64,000 nucleotides of DNA from positions 1-64,000 of the forward strand of contig JAIUOT010000011.1 in assembly GCA_020161015.1 (NCBI GenBank), in the 5' to 3' direction. Of the stretch, positions 42,394-51,115 are shown one piece after another. The first letter of the stretch is position 1; the number at the start of each line of letters is the position of its first letter. The notes beneath the pieces were generated by a model, which saw only the letters and a program-made list of their open reading frames with translations, did not search any database and had not been told where the DNA came from. This stretch comes from Actinomycetota bacterium (GTDB lineage: Bacteria; Actinomycetota; Actinomycetes; Propionibacteriales; Propionibacteriaceae). Position numbers and translations under genes: made by a program.

Positions 42394-42777
42394 TTGATCT
42401 GGTGACAGCGCCCCTCGTTAGGGCGTCACCAAGCTGGCCTTGTTTACTCGGCTCGGGGCGCCTCCGCGCGCGAGCCGCCACAAAAGGATGTCCAGTCTGG
42501 CGTCAGCCACGAGGCGTGGCGCGGATGGTTCTCGGCGAGCCATGAGGAAATCGTGCCACCGAGAGGAGACGTAACGGACCGTCGCGCCGCGGAGCCTCGC
42601 TGTCTGCGTACCCCCACCACGAGTTGCCGCATGGCTGGCCTTTGCCCAATTGAGTCCCAACGATCGCCGCGAGCACGCACTCCCGTGAGCCGCCAAAGAG
42701 TTTCTCTTCGCTTTCGACTGTCCGGAACGGCCCCCTTCGTTGGCTTAAGGGTGTGAACCCGAGAAGGCGGTGGAGAG
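42394..42777. other. Intergenic region between the Tad and T4SS operons
   Basis: No credible gene; short frames on both strands lack starts and domains. The right end carries promoter motif copy 4 (42719-42750). The GC content is a little lower here than in the flanking genes. Confidence 0.5.
42719..42750 (+). promoter_or_regulatory. Shared ICE promoter-like motif, copy 4 (before the T4SS operon)
   Basis: TGTCCGGAAC, 13 nt, GGCTTAAGG, then 27 nt to the ATG at 42778. Both boxes are identical to copies 1 and 2. The sequence between and around the boxes is different, so the match is not due to recent duplication. Confidence 0.75.
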
Positions 42778-42975
42778 ATGAGTGTGGATCGCGACGGTGT
42801 CGCCCGGCTGTTCGACCAGATCGCCAGTGAGCAGGACGTCATCGACCAGCTGGTTGCGAATGCCCTGCGGCTGCAGGCGATTCAGCAGGCGAAGCGGGAG
42901 TTGGCGTCTTTGGACGCGGCGACGCTCAGGCGGGCCGTGGCCCGACGGCACGCGGCGCTGGCGGTCAGCGCATGA
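42778..42975 (+). CDS. Small helical protein, first gene of the T4SS operon
   Basis: A 65-residue helical protein (DGVARLFDQIASEQDVIDQL, then LQAIQQAKRELASLDAATL). GGTGGAGAG precedes the ATG, and the end overlaps the next gene by 4 bp. No family was recognised. Its place directly after the shared promoter motif suggests an early role in transfer. Confidence 0.75.
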   Translation: MSVDRDGVARLFDQIASEQDVIDQLVANALRLQAIQQAKRELASLDAATLRRAVARRHAALAVSA

Positions 42976-43754
42976 ACGGCGTCTTCGCGGTTGACGAACT
43001 CACTCGCGCCTACCGCGCCGTGACGCTCGGCGAGTTCCGTTCCGGTAGTCGTCGCATCGGCCGGTCCCCCGAGGTCGACTCTGGGTGGAGCCCTGCCGAC
43101 GACGAGGATGTCGTGCCCGTTGTCAGCTGCCTTGGCGGCGCGGGTGCATCGACGGTCGCGCTCGGACTCGCGTCAGCCGCTGAGGATGCCCGTGTCGTCG
43201 AGTGCTGCACGGTCGCGGCGTCCGGGTTGGCGGCTGCGAGTTCGGCTGAGCTGGGGGTCTCCCCCGACGGGTGGGTGCAGGCATCGCGCGGGCCGGTCCT
43301 GGTGGAGCGGCGCGGGGAGCGGGTGGCATCCCCGGCCCACTGTCCGGCTCCGAGGGTGACGACCCGAACCCTCACGGTTCTGGACTGTGCCTGGGAGGTC
43401 GATCTCCTGGTCGGCGACGACGGCTGGCTGGGTGCGACGATCCGCAACGCCCCGGCGGCTGTGATGGTCACCCGTCCGACCGTGCCGGGGATGCGGCGGC
43501 TGGAGGCCGCGGTCGGTCTGCTCGGCCTGGATCGAGTCTGCGGGGTCGTGGTCGGTGTGGAGAAGCGCTGGCCGCGTCCGGTCGAGCAGGCGCTGGGCAC
43601 GTCCGGGCGGGCGCTGCGCGCGGAGGGTCGGCTGATTGGTCTGCCTCACGATCCCATCCTGGCGATGGAAGGTCTGACCCCCGAACCGCTGCCTGCCCCG
43701 ATTCTCGCTAGCTGTTCGGCCGTGCTCACCATGCTGGAAGGAAACCTCCGATGA
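42972..43754 (+). CDS. ParA/MinD-fold protein with degenerate P-loop (DUF6668-like)
   Basis: A 260-residue protein. VVPVVSCLGGAGASTVALGLA occupies the Walker A position but lacks the catalytic Lys (GGAGAST instead of GGVGKTT). Later segments (LDCAWEVDLL, AAVMVTRPTVPG, VCGVVVGVEKRWPRPVEQAL) follow the ParA fold. It pairs conceptually with the CpaE-like protein at 33749, which is degenerate in a similar way. Probably a non-hydrolysing scaffold of the transfer machine. The DUF6668 label is from memory and tentative. Confidence 0.75.
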   Translation: MNGVFAVDELTRAYRAVTLGEFRSGSRRIGRSPEVDSGWSPADDEDVVPVVSCLGGAGASTVALGLASAAEDARVVECCTVAASGLAAASSAELGVSPDGWVQASRGPVLVERRGERVASPAHCPAPRVTTRTLTVLDCAWEVDLLVGDDGWLGATIRNAPAAVMVTRPTVPGMRRLEAAVGLLGLDRVCGVVVGVEKRWPRPVEQALGTSGRALRAEGRLIGLPHDPILAMEGLTPEPLPAPILASCSAVLTMLEGNLR

Positions 43755-44074
43755 CCTCGCTCCCTGTTGTCGCATCCCACCTGGTCGGGGCGGTCGTCCC
43801 GCTGGTGATTCCGCTGGAGGTGTGCCCGAAGGCACCGCCGGGGGCTCAGAAGTACGCCGACGACGTGATGGGTTACGTGCTGTGGGGTGTGGGGATCGTG
43901 TTCTTCCTCGGCCTGGTGATCGCAATCGCCGCGCTGGTCGCGGGGCGGATCGTGAACATGCCGCACGCCACCAAGATGGGCATCGTCGGCATCGTCATGG
44001 TGATCGTCGCCGCGATCGCCTACGTCGTCGCGCCGGGCATCGTCGACGGCATCCTCGGCAACGGCTGCATCTGA
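43751..44074 (+). CDS. VirB2/TrbC-like small membrane protein
   Basis: A 107-residue protein with an N-terminal hydrophobic segment (about residues 1-25) and two helices (GYVLWGVGIVFFLGLVIAIAA, about 41-61, and IVGIVMVIVAAIAYVVAPGI, about 78-97). Size and layout fit the pilin-like/TrbC component found before VirB6 in conjugation operons. Overlaps the previous gene (ATGA). A single Cys near the C-terminus (NGCI) could matter for assembly. Confidence 0.72.
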   Translation: MTSLPVVASHLVGAVVPLVIPLEVCPKAPPGAQKYADDVMGYVLWGVGIVFFLGLVIAIAALVAGRIVNMPHATKMGIVGIVMVIVAAIAYVVAPGIVDGILGNGCI

Positions 44075-44081
44075 GACGGCC

Positions 44082-44915
44082 ATGTTCCGGACCCGAAGCC
44101 GAATTGCGCGAGCCGCGCCCGAGACCGCGCAGTGGAGCCGCACCCGGCTCCTGGCGATGCTCGGCGGACTCGTCGCGGCACTCGTCCTCACTGTGGTGGG
44201 TGGCGGCCTGGCGATCTGGCACTCCACCATGGGAGGCCATCCCGCTGTCGTCGCGACCGACGAACCGGCAACAGTGCCGGTGGACGCCCGCCCGAGCCGG
44301 GACGAGATCGCCGCCGCTGCGATGCCCTCGGTCGATCCGCAGGCGGCCTTCCACCCGGACCCCGCAACGGTGCCCGGCGGCTCGATTCTGGTGCCGCAGC
44401 CCACGGTTCTGGACGGGCCAGCGGGCGTTCCGGCCGGCTTCTCCCACACCTACGAGGGTGCGGTTGGGCAGTGGGCTGCGATCGTCCAGACCGTCCTGGA
44501 GTCGATGAGCCTGCCCCACACCCGCGAGATCCACGCCGCCTGGGTCCGGCCAGGCGGGCCCACCTTCGAGCAGTGGACGCTCACCCGCAACGTCACCTCG
44601 TTCCTCACTTCCGCCCGGCAGGGCGGGGACGAGAAGGACCTCACCACAGTGGTGTCGGCCACCCCGGCGGCCGGGCTGGTCAAGGGCGGCGACGGGCCGG
44701 ACTGGACGGTCGTGTGCGTGCTGCTGGACGTTCAGGCCTGGATCAAGACCGAGTCCCGGATGGGCTACGGGCTGTGCTCGCGGATGGAGTGGAGCGACGG
44801 ACGCTGGCAGATCGCCGCCGGCAGCGAACCCGCCCCGGCGCCGTCGGCGTGGCCGGCCTCGAACGCCGCCGTGGCGGTGGGCTGGCTGGCGTGGCGTGAG
44901 GGCGAGGTTCGCTGA
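44082..44915 (+). CDS. Single-pass T4SS protein with extracellular domain
   Basis: A 277-residue protein: an arginine-rich cytoplasmic N-terminus, one transmembrane helix (LGGLVAALVLTVVGGGLAIWH, about residues 27-47), then an extracytoplasmic domain (about 230 residues). The topology is like VirB8/TcpC, but I cannot confirm the NTF2 fold from sequence. Tight operon spacing: 7 bp after the pilin-like gene, TGATG junction with the VirB6-like gene. Confidence 0.75.
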   Translation: MFRTRSRIARAAPETAQWSRTRLLAMLGGLVAALVLTVVGGGLAIWHSTMGGHPAVVATDEPATVPVDARPSRDEIAAAAMPSVDPQAAFHPDPATVPGGSILVPQPTVLDGPAGVPAGFSHTYEGAVGQWAAIVQTVLESMSLPHTREIHAAWVRPGGPTFEQWTLTRNVTSFLTSARQGGDEKDLTTVVSATPAAGLVKGGDGPDWTVVCVLLDVQAWIKTESRMGYGLCSRMEWSDGRWQIAAGSEPAPAPSAWPASNAAVAVGWLAWREGEVR

Positions 44916-46309
44916 TGCCGTGGGATCCGTTCAGCCAGCTGGGGTCGGTCGCCGCCCAGATTGTCACCGACGCCTGGACCGCCGCCTGGTTGAGTGTGTG
45001 GAACGCCGGGTTGTGGGTGCTTCGGCTGGTGCTGTCGTGGATGGACGCCTGGCTCACCCCGGACCTGTCCGCGGACGGGCCGGCGCACGACCTGTACCAG
45101 GTCACGTTCTGGATGGCCGGGGTGATGGTGCTGGTCATGTTCATGGTCCAGCTCGGGGTCGCTGCCGGCCGCCACGACGGCAAGGGGCTGGCCCGGGCGG
45201 GGATCGGGATGGGTCAATTCCTGGTCGTGACCGGCGGCTGGATCGCCTACACCGTCGCCGTCACCACCGCTGCGGGCGGGCTGACCCGGGCGGTGATGGA
45301 GCAGGTGATGGGCGTCACCACCTGGAACTCGTGGGAACCCTGGACGACGTTCGACGTCAAGCAGGTCACCGACGCTGGCCTGGCCACCGTGCTGGGCCTG
45401 ATGGGGCTGCTGATGTGGATCGCCGCGATCGGGCACCTGCTGGTGATCCTCGCCCGGGACGCGGCGTTGATGGTGCTGGTCGCGACTGGCCCGATCACTG
45501 CGGCCGGGTTGGTGAACGAGGGCAGCCGTGCCTGGTTCTGGAAGGCGTTCCGCTGGTTCCATGTGGCCGCGTTCACGCCGCTGCTGGTAGTGATCGTGAC
45601 GGGGGTCGGGATGAAGTTCGCCGCCGGCGCCGCCTCAGGCAAGGCCGGGTCAATGGAATCCTCCGTCGGTACGGCATTGCCGGCGATCATCCTGATCTGC
45701 ATCGCCGTGGTGTGCCCGGTCGCCCTGTTCAAGCTGCTCGCCTTCGTCGACCCGGGTACGGCGTCCGGGGCGTCGATGAGGGCCGGGCTGGCCGCGATGG
45801 GCGGCGTTCAGGGGCTGTTGCGCGGCAACCCGACCGCCGGAGCGGACGGCACTGCCACCCAGACCGCAGGCAGCCAGTCCGCCGGCGAGGCGAGCGCGGA
45901 CGCCGCCACCACCGCGCGGGTCACCAGCACGGTCCAGCAGGGAGCTGGCTTCCTCGGCCCGGTCGGGGCCGGACTGGCGGCGGGCATCGGGGCGATCACC
46001 ACCGTCGGGATTGCCGGCACCTCGGTATTCACCGATCTGACCAACCAGGAAGGCGTCGGCCACAACACCTACCAGCCCGACTACCAGGGCGGCAGGGGCG
46101 ACGGCGCGGCCCGCGCCAACCGCGAAGCCAACGCCACCGACGACCAGCCACCCGACACCGAACCCACGCCCACCGGCGGCGAGCCGATCAACGGTGTTCC
46201 CGCCGGCGGCGGGACTGGCCCGGCGCTCGCGGCCCGAGCCGGAACGCCCGAAGCAGCGGGGGGCGGGGCTGGTGCGGAGGCGTCCGAGATCGCCGTGGTG
46301 GCGCTGTAG
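44915..46309 (+). CDS. VirB6/TrbL-like polytopic T4SS channel protein
   Basis: A 464-residue membrane protein with six or more helices between residues about 60 and 300 (FWMAGVMVLVMFMVQLGVA, LGLMGLLMWIAAIGHLLVIL, IILICIAVVCPVALFKLLAF). The segment ARDAALMVLVATGPITAAG is typical of TrbL/VirB6-like actinobacterial conjugation proteins. The C-terminal about 150 residues are Gly/Ala/Thr-rich and probably unstructured. Forms the membrane channel (family role). Confidence 0.85.
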   Translation: MPWDPFSQLGSVAAQIVTDAWTAAWLSVWNAGLWVLRLVLSWMDAWLTPDLSADGPAHDLYQVTFWMAGVMVLVMFMVQLGVAAGRHDGKGLARAGIGMGQFLVVTGGWIAYTVAVTTAAGGLTRAVMEQVMGVTTWNSWEPWTTFDVKQVTDAGLATVLGLMGLLMWIAAIGHLLVILARDAALMVLVATGPITAAGLVNEGSRAWFWKAFRWFHVAAFTPLLVVIVTGVGMKFAAGAASGKAGSMESSVGTALPAIILICIAVVCPVALFKLLAFVDPGTASGASMRAGLAAMGGVQGLLRGNPTAGADGTATQTAGSQSAGEASADAATTARVTSTVQQGAGFLGPVGAGLAAGIGAITTVGIAGTSVFTDLTNQEGVGHNTYQPDYQGGRGDGAARANREANATDDQPPDTEPTPTGGEPINGVPAGGGTGPALAARAGTPEAAGGGAGAEASEIAVVAL

Positions 46310-46328
46310 CTGCGGAAGGGAGACGATC

Positions 46329-47837
46329 GTGGCAACGGTGTATGCCGACTACACGCGGGACCGCAACGGCCTGTTCTTCGGGCTGTCCGGCGGCCAACTG
46401 ATCACCCTCGTCGTTGCCGGCGCGCCCGCCTTGTGGGCCTTCCAGCGGCAGGAGTGGGCGGCGGTCGCTGGGCTCGTCCTGACCTGGCTGGTCGTGCTCG
46501 GGCTGGTCGCAGTCCCAGTCCGGGGACGCTCGGCGACCGGTTGGCTGGCCGCCTCCGCCGCTCATCTGGTAGGGACGACGCTGCGCTGGTCCCGCTGGCG
46601 CTCCAAAGCCGGGACCGGACGTGGCGAGGAGCTGGCTGAGCCGGACCTGCCCGGGGTGGTCGCCGGGATCAGCATCCACGACGGGCCGCCGCAGGGTCCG
46701 ACGAACACCCGGGTTGCGATCATCCAGGACCACGCCAACGGGCTATGGGCGGCCACCGCGGCGATCACCCACCCCGGTCTGGCGCTGGCCGACAGCACCG
46801 AGCGCGACGCCCAGGCCCGCGGCCTCACCACCCTGCTCAATGCGTGCGCCCGCACCGAACTCATCAGCGAAGTGCTGTTCCTGGTCCGCTCGGTTCCCGA
46901 GGACGGCGCCGAACGCGCCCAGTGGCTCACCCGCCATCAACCCGCCACCGCGCCCGCCCTGGCCAAGGCGGTGAACGAGCAGTTGGCCGCGACGTTGTCG
47001 CAGGCGTCGGTGCGGACGGAGGCGTTCTGCATCATCGTGGTGCCGGAGGACAGGCTCGCGAAGGAGGCCAAGGAGTTCGGCCGGGGCGTGGACTCGCGGG
47101 CGCGGGCGATGGCGATGCTGATGGCCGAGGTCGAGGCCCAGTTGCGCACCGGGATGCGGATCGGCACGGTCAGTTGGCTCACGTCACCGCAGCTCGCCGT
47201 GGCGGTCCGGACCGGGTTCGCGCCGGGGGATCGGGCCGGGATCGTGGACGCGCTCGCCGCCCGCGACGCCGGTGTGGACGTGAACGCCGAGGTGCCGTGG
47301 TCGCAGGCAGGCCCGTCCGGGGCGGACCTGGCTGTGCGGCATTACAGCCACGACGCGTGGCATTCGATCTCGGCGACGTTGAAGTTGCCGGCGAAGGGTG
47401 CGGTGTTGGGGGCTTTGGCGCCGGTGCTGGTGCCGACCGAGCCGGGGGAGCGGCGCTCGATGGTGGTCGTGTTCCCGATCCTGGCCCAGTCGGTGGCGGA
47501 CCGGCAGACCCAGAACGCCGAATGGTCGGCCGATATGGCCGAGACTCTGCGCAGCCGGGCCGGGGTGAAGACCCGAGCCAAGGACCAGGCGGTGATCGCC
47601 CGCACCCGCGGCCTGGACGCCAAGCTCGCCACCGGCAACGCCCTCGTCCGCCCCTACGCCGTCGCCTGCGTCACCGTCCCCCGCACCCTGCGGATCGCCG
47701 AGTTCGGACGCCGCCTCGACGCCTCCATCCGCCGAGCCGGGTTCGCCCCGCTCCGGTTGGACGTGGCCCAGGACGCCGGTTTCGCCGCAGCGAACCTGCC
47801 GCTCGGTATTGGGCTGGACCGGAAGACCGTCCAGTGA
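46329..47837 (+). CDS. SCO6880-family T4SS protein (VirB3/VirB4-N-like)
   Basis: A 502-residue protein. Two hydrophobic helices in a PrgI/VirB3-like N-terminus (FFGLSGGQLITLVVAGAPAL, then VAGLVLTWLVVLGLVAVPV) are followed by a large cytoplasmic region of the SCO6880 type, which stands in for the N-terminal domain of VirB4. GTG start after AAGGGAG. It overlaps the VirB4-like ATPase gene by 4 bp. I infer that the two together make one functional VirB3/VirB4 unit. Confidence 0.85.
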   Translation: MATVYADYTRDRNGLFFGLSGGQLITLVVAGAPALWAFQRQEWAAVAGLVLTWLVVLGLVAVPVRGRSATGWLAASAAHLVGTTLRWSRWRSKAGTGRGEELAEPDLPGVVAGISIHDGPPQGPTNTRVAIIQDHANGLWAATAAITHPGLALADSTERDAQARGLTTLLNACARTELISEVLFLVRSVPEDGAERAQWLTRHQPATAPALAKAVNEQLAATLSQASVRTEAFCIIVVPEDRLAKEAKEFGRGVDSRARAMAMLMAEVEAQLRTGMRIGTVSWLTSPQLAVAVRTGFAPGDRAGIVDALAARDAGVDVNAEVPWSQAGPSGADLAVRHYSHDAWHSISATLKLPAKGAVLGALAPVLVPTEPGERRSMVVVFPILAQSVADRQTQNAEWSADMAETLRSRAGVKTRAKDQAVIARTRGLDAKLATGNALVRPYAVACVTVPRTLRIAEFGRRLDASIRRAGFAPLRLDVAQDAGFAAANLPLGIGLDRKTVQ

Positions 47838-49354
47838 CTCGCCGCCAGACCGCACCGGCCGGACGCGGGGTCGGCCGGCTGCTCGCCGACTTCGGCCACG
47901 ACCTGCCCACCATCCCCACCCCCGAACCGCGCGTCCGGGAGGCTCGGCTCTTCCTGCCGGTGCCGCGCCGCGGGCATCGGCAGCCCGATCGGGGTTGGTC
48001 GCCGGCGTCCGCGCCGGTGTCGGTGTGGCGGATGGCCTCGGATCAGGCGCCGGTGTTGTGGCCGTTCGTGACCAGTCCGGGGCTGCCGCCGCGCGGCGCG
48101 CAGATGGGGATCGACTTCTTCTCCCGCGCCAGCTTCTACGCCGACCCGAACGGCTGGGTCCTCGACCCGGCCGTGCCGGTCAGCAACCCGAACATGTTCA
48201 CCTTCGGCAAACCAGGCATGGGCAAGTCCGCGACCGCGAAGGCGTTCGTGCTGCGGATGCTCGGCTTCGGCTACAAGGCGTTCATTCTGGGCGACCCCAA
48301 GGACGAGTACGAAACCCTGTGCCGCAGCCTCGGCGTGCAGCCGATCGCCATCGGACAGGGTCTCACCGCCCGGATCAACCCCCTCGAGTTCGGCCCGCTC
48401 GGCCACGGCTGGGACCAGCTCGACGCTGCGGAGGTGCAGCGGCGCTCAGCGATCGTGTTCGCGCGCTGGCTCACCCTCATCCGTGGCCTGGTCGGCTCGG
48501 CCAAGATCGGCCAAGCCCCGGTGCCGTTCGGCCCGTCGGAGGAGACCGCCGTCGACGCAGCCCTCAAACTCCTCACCGGGCAGGCCGCCGGGAACACCCG
48601 GCTGGTCGAAACCACCATCCCGGCGCTGTGGCACCTGCTCGACGAACCACCCGACCAGCTGGTGGCCACCTGCCGCTACGCCTCCACCCGCCACTTCCTC
48701 GACTCGACCCGGCTGCTACGTGACGCGCTCGGCCAACTGGTCGGCGGCAGCCTCAAAGGCCTGTTCGACGACCACACCACCATCGCGCTGGACTGGACGG
48801 CTCCCATCCAGTCGCTGTCGCTGTCCCGGCTGGAGGCGCTCGGCGACGAGGCGGTCGGCATGGCGCTGCTGTGCTTGAACAGCTGGGGACGCGCGATGCG
48901 CGAGACCGCCGCTGCCGGGGACCTGCGGATCGTGGTCCGCGACGAGTCGTGGAAGCAGCTGCGGCTAGGCGTCGACGCGGTGAAGAGCTTCGACGCGGAC
49001 CTGCGGCTGTCCCGCCGCGACGGGGACATCCAGTTCGCCTTGGCGCACAAGCCGTCCGACCTGGTCAGCGTCGGGGACGCCGGCTCCCAGGCCGCGGCGA
49101 TCGCCAAGGACATGCTGCACCTTGCCGACACCAAGATCCTTCACGGCCAAGACCAAGCGGTCGCCGAGGAACTCCGAGGTCTGCTCGGCCTGACCGACAT
49201 CGCCGTCGACATCGTCACCGACTGGTGCCGCCAAGCCCCCGGACGCGCCCTGTGGATCGTCGGCGAGCAACTGTTCAAAGTGGTCACCGTGCTGGCGCCG
49301 GTGGAGCGACGGCTGGTCTGGACGAACTCCGCTCTGGAAGCGGCTCAGTCATGA
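47834..49354 (+). CDS. VirB4-like T4SS ATPase (C-terminal part only)
   Basis: A 506-residue ATPase with Walker A FGKPGMGKSA (residues 124-133), Walker B LRIVVRDESW (about 364-373), and a C-terminal arginine-containing segment (FALAHKPSDLVSVGDAGSQ). It lacks the usual long N-terminal VirB4 domain, which the preceding SCO6880-like protein probably supplies. It energises substrate transport and pilus assembly. GTG overlap with the upstream gene and ATGA overlap with the downstream one. Confidence 0.9.
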   Translation: MTRRQTAPAGRGVGRLLADFGHDLPTIPTPEPRVREARLFLPVPRRGHRQPDRGWSPASAPVSVWRMASDQAPVLWPFVTSPGLPPRGAQMGIDFFSRASFYADPNGWVLDPAVPVSNPNMFTFGKPGMGKSATAKAFVLRMLGFGYKAFILGDPKDEYETLCRSLGVQPIAIGQGLTARINPLEFGPLGHGWDQLDAAEVQRRSAIVFARWLTLIRGLVGSAKIGQAPVPFGPSEETAVDAALKLLTGQAAGNTRLVETTIPALWHLLDEPPDQLVATCRYASTRHFLDSTRLLRDALGQLVGGSLKGLFDDHTTIALDWTAPIQSLSLSRLEALGDEAVGMALLCLNSWGRAMRETAAAGDLRIVVRDESWKQLRLGVDAVKSFDADLRLSRRDGDIQFALAHKPSDLVSVGDAGSQAAAIAKDMLHLADTKILHGQDQAVAEELRGLLGLTDIAVDIVTDWCRQAPGRALWIVGEQLFKVVTVLAPVERRLVWTNSALEAAQS

Positions 49355-50451
49355 GGTGGGGACTCGGCCTGCTGGTGCTCATCCTGGTCGTGTTCGGCGC
49401 GGTCCCGATCGGCATCCTCACCATGGCCACGGTCGTCGTCGCGCCCGCGGTCGCCGAACAGATCCGGCGCGACCCGTGCAGCGCCTACGACACCGACACC
49501 ACCACCACGCTCGCCGCGGCCACCGGGCAGTTCACCCTGCCGAAGTGGGGGACACCCCGCCACCAATCACTGACCAGCCCCGCCCAGACCATCCCCGCAC
49601 CGATCAAAGCCCTGTACGCGGCGGCGGGGAACCGGTACCGGGTGCCGTGGGAGCTATTGGCCGGGATCGGGATGGCAGAGACCCGCCACGGCCGCAACAA
49701 CCACACCAGCACGGCGGGGGCGCAGGGGCTGATGCAGTTCATGCCCGTTACCTTCGCCGCCTACGGGGTGGACGGGGACGGCGACGGGCACCGCGACATT
49801 CACTCCGCTGCAGATTCCATCTACTCCGCGGCGAACTACCTCGTCCGCTCCGGCGTCCGTACCGGGCAGGCCGGCGCGATCCGGGCCCTGTGGGCCTACA
49901 ACCGCAGCGTCTCCTACCGCAACGACGTCCTGTTCTATGCCTGGAGCTACGCCGGCAAAGCCGGGGCGGTCGTCAAGGCGGGCGATCCGTCCGACTGCTT
50001 CGGGCTCGGCGGCGACCTGCCCGGCTACGACGACACCTGCCCACCCTCGGGCTCTGGCGCCGAACACGGCCTGCGCGCCACCGCGCTGCACGGGCTGCGG
50101 TGCATCAAGGAGGCGTTCGCGGCGATCACCTCCATCGGCGGACGCCGAGCCGCCTCGTCGCCGACGTGCAGCTTCTCCGACCACTGCACCGGTCTCGCGG
50201 TCGACTTCATGATCCCCAAATGGTCCAGCCGCGCCGGCAACGCGTACGGCTGGCGGGTCGCCCACTGGGTCCAGGCCCACGCCAAGGCGCTGCGAGTGAA
50301 GTACATCATCTGGGACGTCCGCAAGTGGAACCCGTCGGCCAGCGACAGCTGGCGGCCCTACCGACACCCGTACGGCAACTCCAACCCCACCCTCGCACAC
50401 AAGAACCACGTCCACGTCAGCTTCTACGCAACCGGAGGAGACCTCCGATGA
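49351..50451 (+). CDS. Membrane-anchored lytic transglycosylase with second wall-hydrolase-like domain
   Basis: A 366-residue protein with an N-terminal anchor (LGLLVLILVVFGAVPIGIL), an SLT domain (about residues 85-220) with catalytic Glu110 in GIGMAETRHG followed by GAQGLMQFMP, and a C-terminal domain (about 245-360) with DHCTGLAVDFM and HKNHVHVSF, an HxxxxxxxD...HVH pattern of D,D-peptidase/ARB_07466-like proteins. Corresponds to VirB1-type enzymes that open peptidoglycan for the T4SS. Two activities in one chain suit a Gram-positive wall. Confidence 0.9.
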   Translation: MRWGLGLLVLILVVFGAVPIGILTMATVVVAPAVAEQIRRDPCSAYDTDTTTTLAAATGQFTLPKWGTPRHQSLTSPAQTIPAPIKALYAAAGNRYRVPWELLAGIGMAETRHGRNNHTSTAGAQGLMQFMPVTFAAYGVDGDGDGHRDIHSAADSIYSAANYLVRSGVRTGQAGAIRALWAYNRSVSYRNDVLFYAWSYAGKAGAVVKAGDPSDCFGLGGDLPGYDDTCPPSGSGAEHGLRATALHGLRCIKEAFAAITSIGGRRAASSPTCSFSDHCTGLAVDFMIPKWSSRAGNAYGWRVAHWVQAHAKALRVKYIIWDVRKWNPSASDSWRPYRHPYGNSNPTLAHKNHVHVSFYATGGDLR

Positions 50452-50939
50452 CCAACGCCCAAGCCGACCGCCGCCGCGACCCCTACCCGTTCACCTGGGA
50501 GATCCCCGTCGGCATCCTCACCGGCTGGGTGCTGCTCGCCAGCCTCGGCATCCACGCGGCACGCGCCGTCGCCAACTGGACTGCCGGCGCCGGCTGGACC
50601 TGGCCCGAAGGTAAGAATCTGTTCACGAGCCTGCCCCGAGTGCTGGCCGGCGACCCCGCCGCCGGCCTCACCCTCCACGACCCCGCCGCAGGGACGGCCG
50701 CCCTGTACGGCTGGATCGTCACCGTCCAGGTCGTCCTGCTCGCCGCGACCATCACCGCCACCATCTGGGGACTGCGCCGGTGGGGGCCCGGACGGATGCA
50801 CGGCATGGCCAGCGCCGCCGAGGCCGAACAGCTCCTCGGGATCAGCCGGTTGCGCCGGGTCGCCCCGATCATCCGCCCCGACCTCACCCCCGCCGCCACA
50901 AAGGACGGACGCCACGATGGCTACCACCCCACACCCTGA
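50448..50939 (+). CDS. Membrane domain of a split coupling protein
   Basis: A 163-residue protein with two helices (PVGILTGWVLLASLGIHAA, about residues 20-38, and GWIVTVQVVLLAATITATIW, about 86-105). A short cytoplasmic tail, RMHGMASAAEAEQLLGIS then RRVAPIIRPDL, matches the segment that joins the membrane anchor to the ATPase in actinobacterial VirD4/TraG proteins. The ATPase gene at 52222 lacks any membrane helix. I infer a coupling protein encoded in two pieces. Overlaps the upstream gene by 4 bp. Confidence 0.78.
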   Translation: MTNAQADRRRDPYPFTWEIPVGILTGWVLLASLGIHAARAVANWTAGAGWTWPEGKNLFTSLPRVLAGDPAAGLTLHDPAAGTAALYGWIVTVQVVLLAATITATIWGLRRWGPGRMHGMASAAEAEQLLGISRLRRVAPIIRPDLTPAATKDGRHDGYHPTP

Positions 50940-51102
50940 CCGGCGCCCGAACCCCGCGGACCGGACGACGCCACCGTCCCTGCCGGAGGAGGAGGTGTGG
51001 GAGACCGTCCGGCCGATCCACCCCAGCTCCCGGTTTCAAGCGATTCGGCTGGCGGCTGTCCCGCCGCTGGCCCGGCATCTGACCCCCACCCCCACCCCGT
51101 GA
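50917..51102 (+). CDS. Small proline-rich ICE protein with EVWETV motif
   Basis: A 61-residue protein overlapping the previous gene by 23 bp. It is Pro/Arg/Thr-rich with EEEVWETVRPI in the middle, the same peptide seen near the C-termini of the ArdC-like and DUF4192 proteins. It could be a free copy of a docking or secretion peptide. Start at ATG 50917; ribosome site modest. The 13-bp gap to the DUF4192 gene supports co-transcription. Confidence 0.6.
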   Translation: MATTPHPDRRPNPADRTTPPSLPEEEVWETVRPIHPSSRFQAIRLAAVPPLARHLTPTPTP

Positions 51103-51115
51103 AGGAGAACCGACG

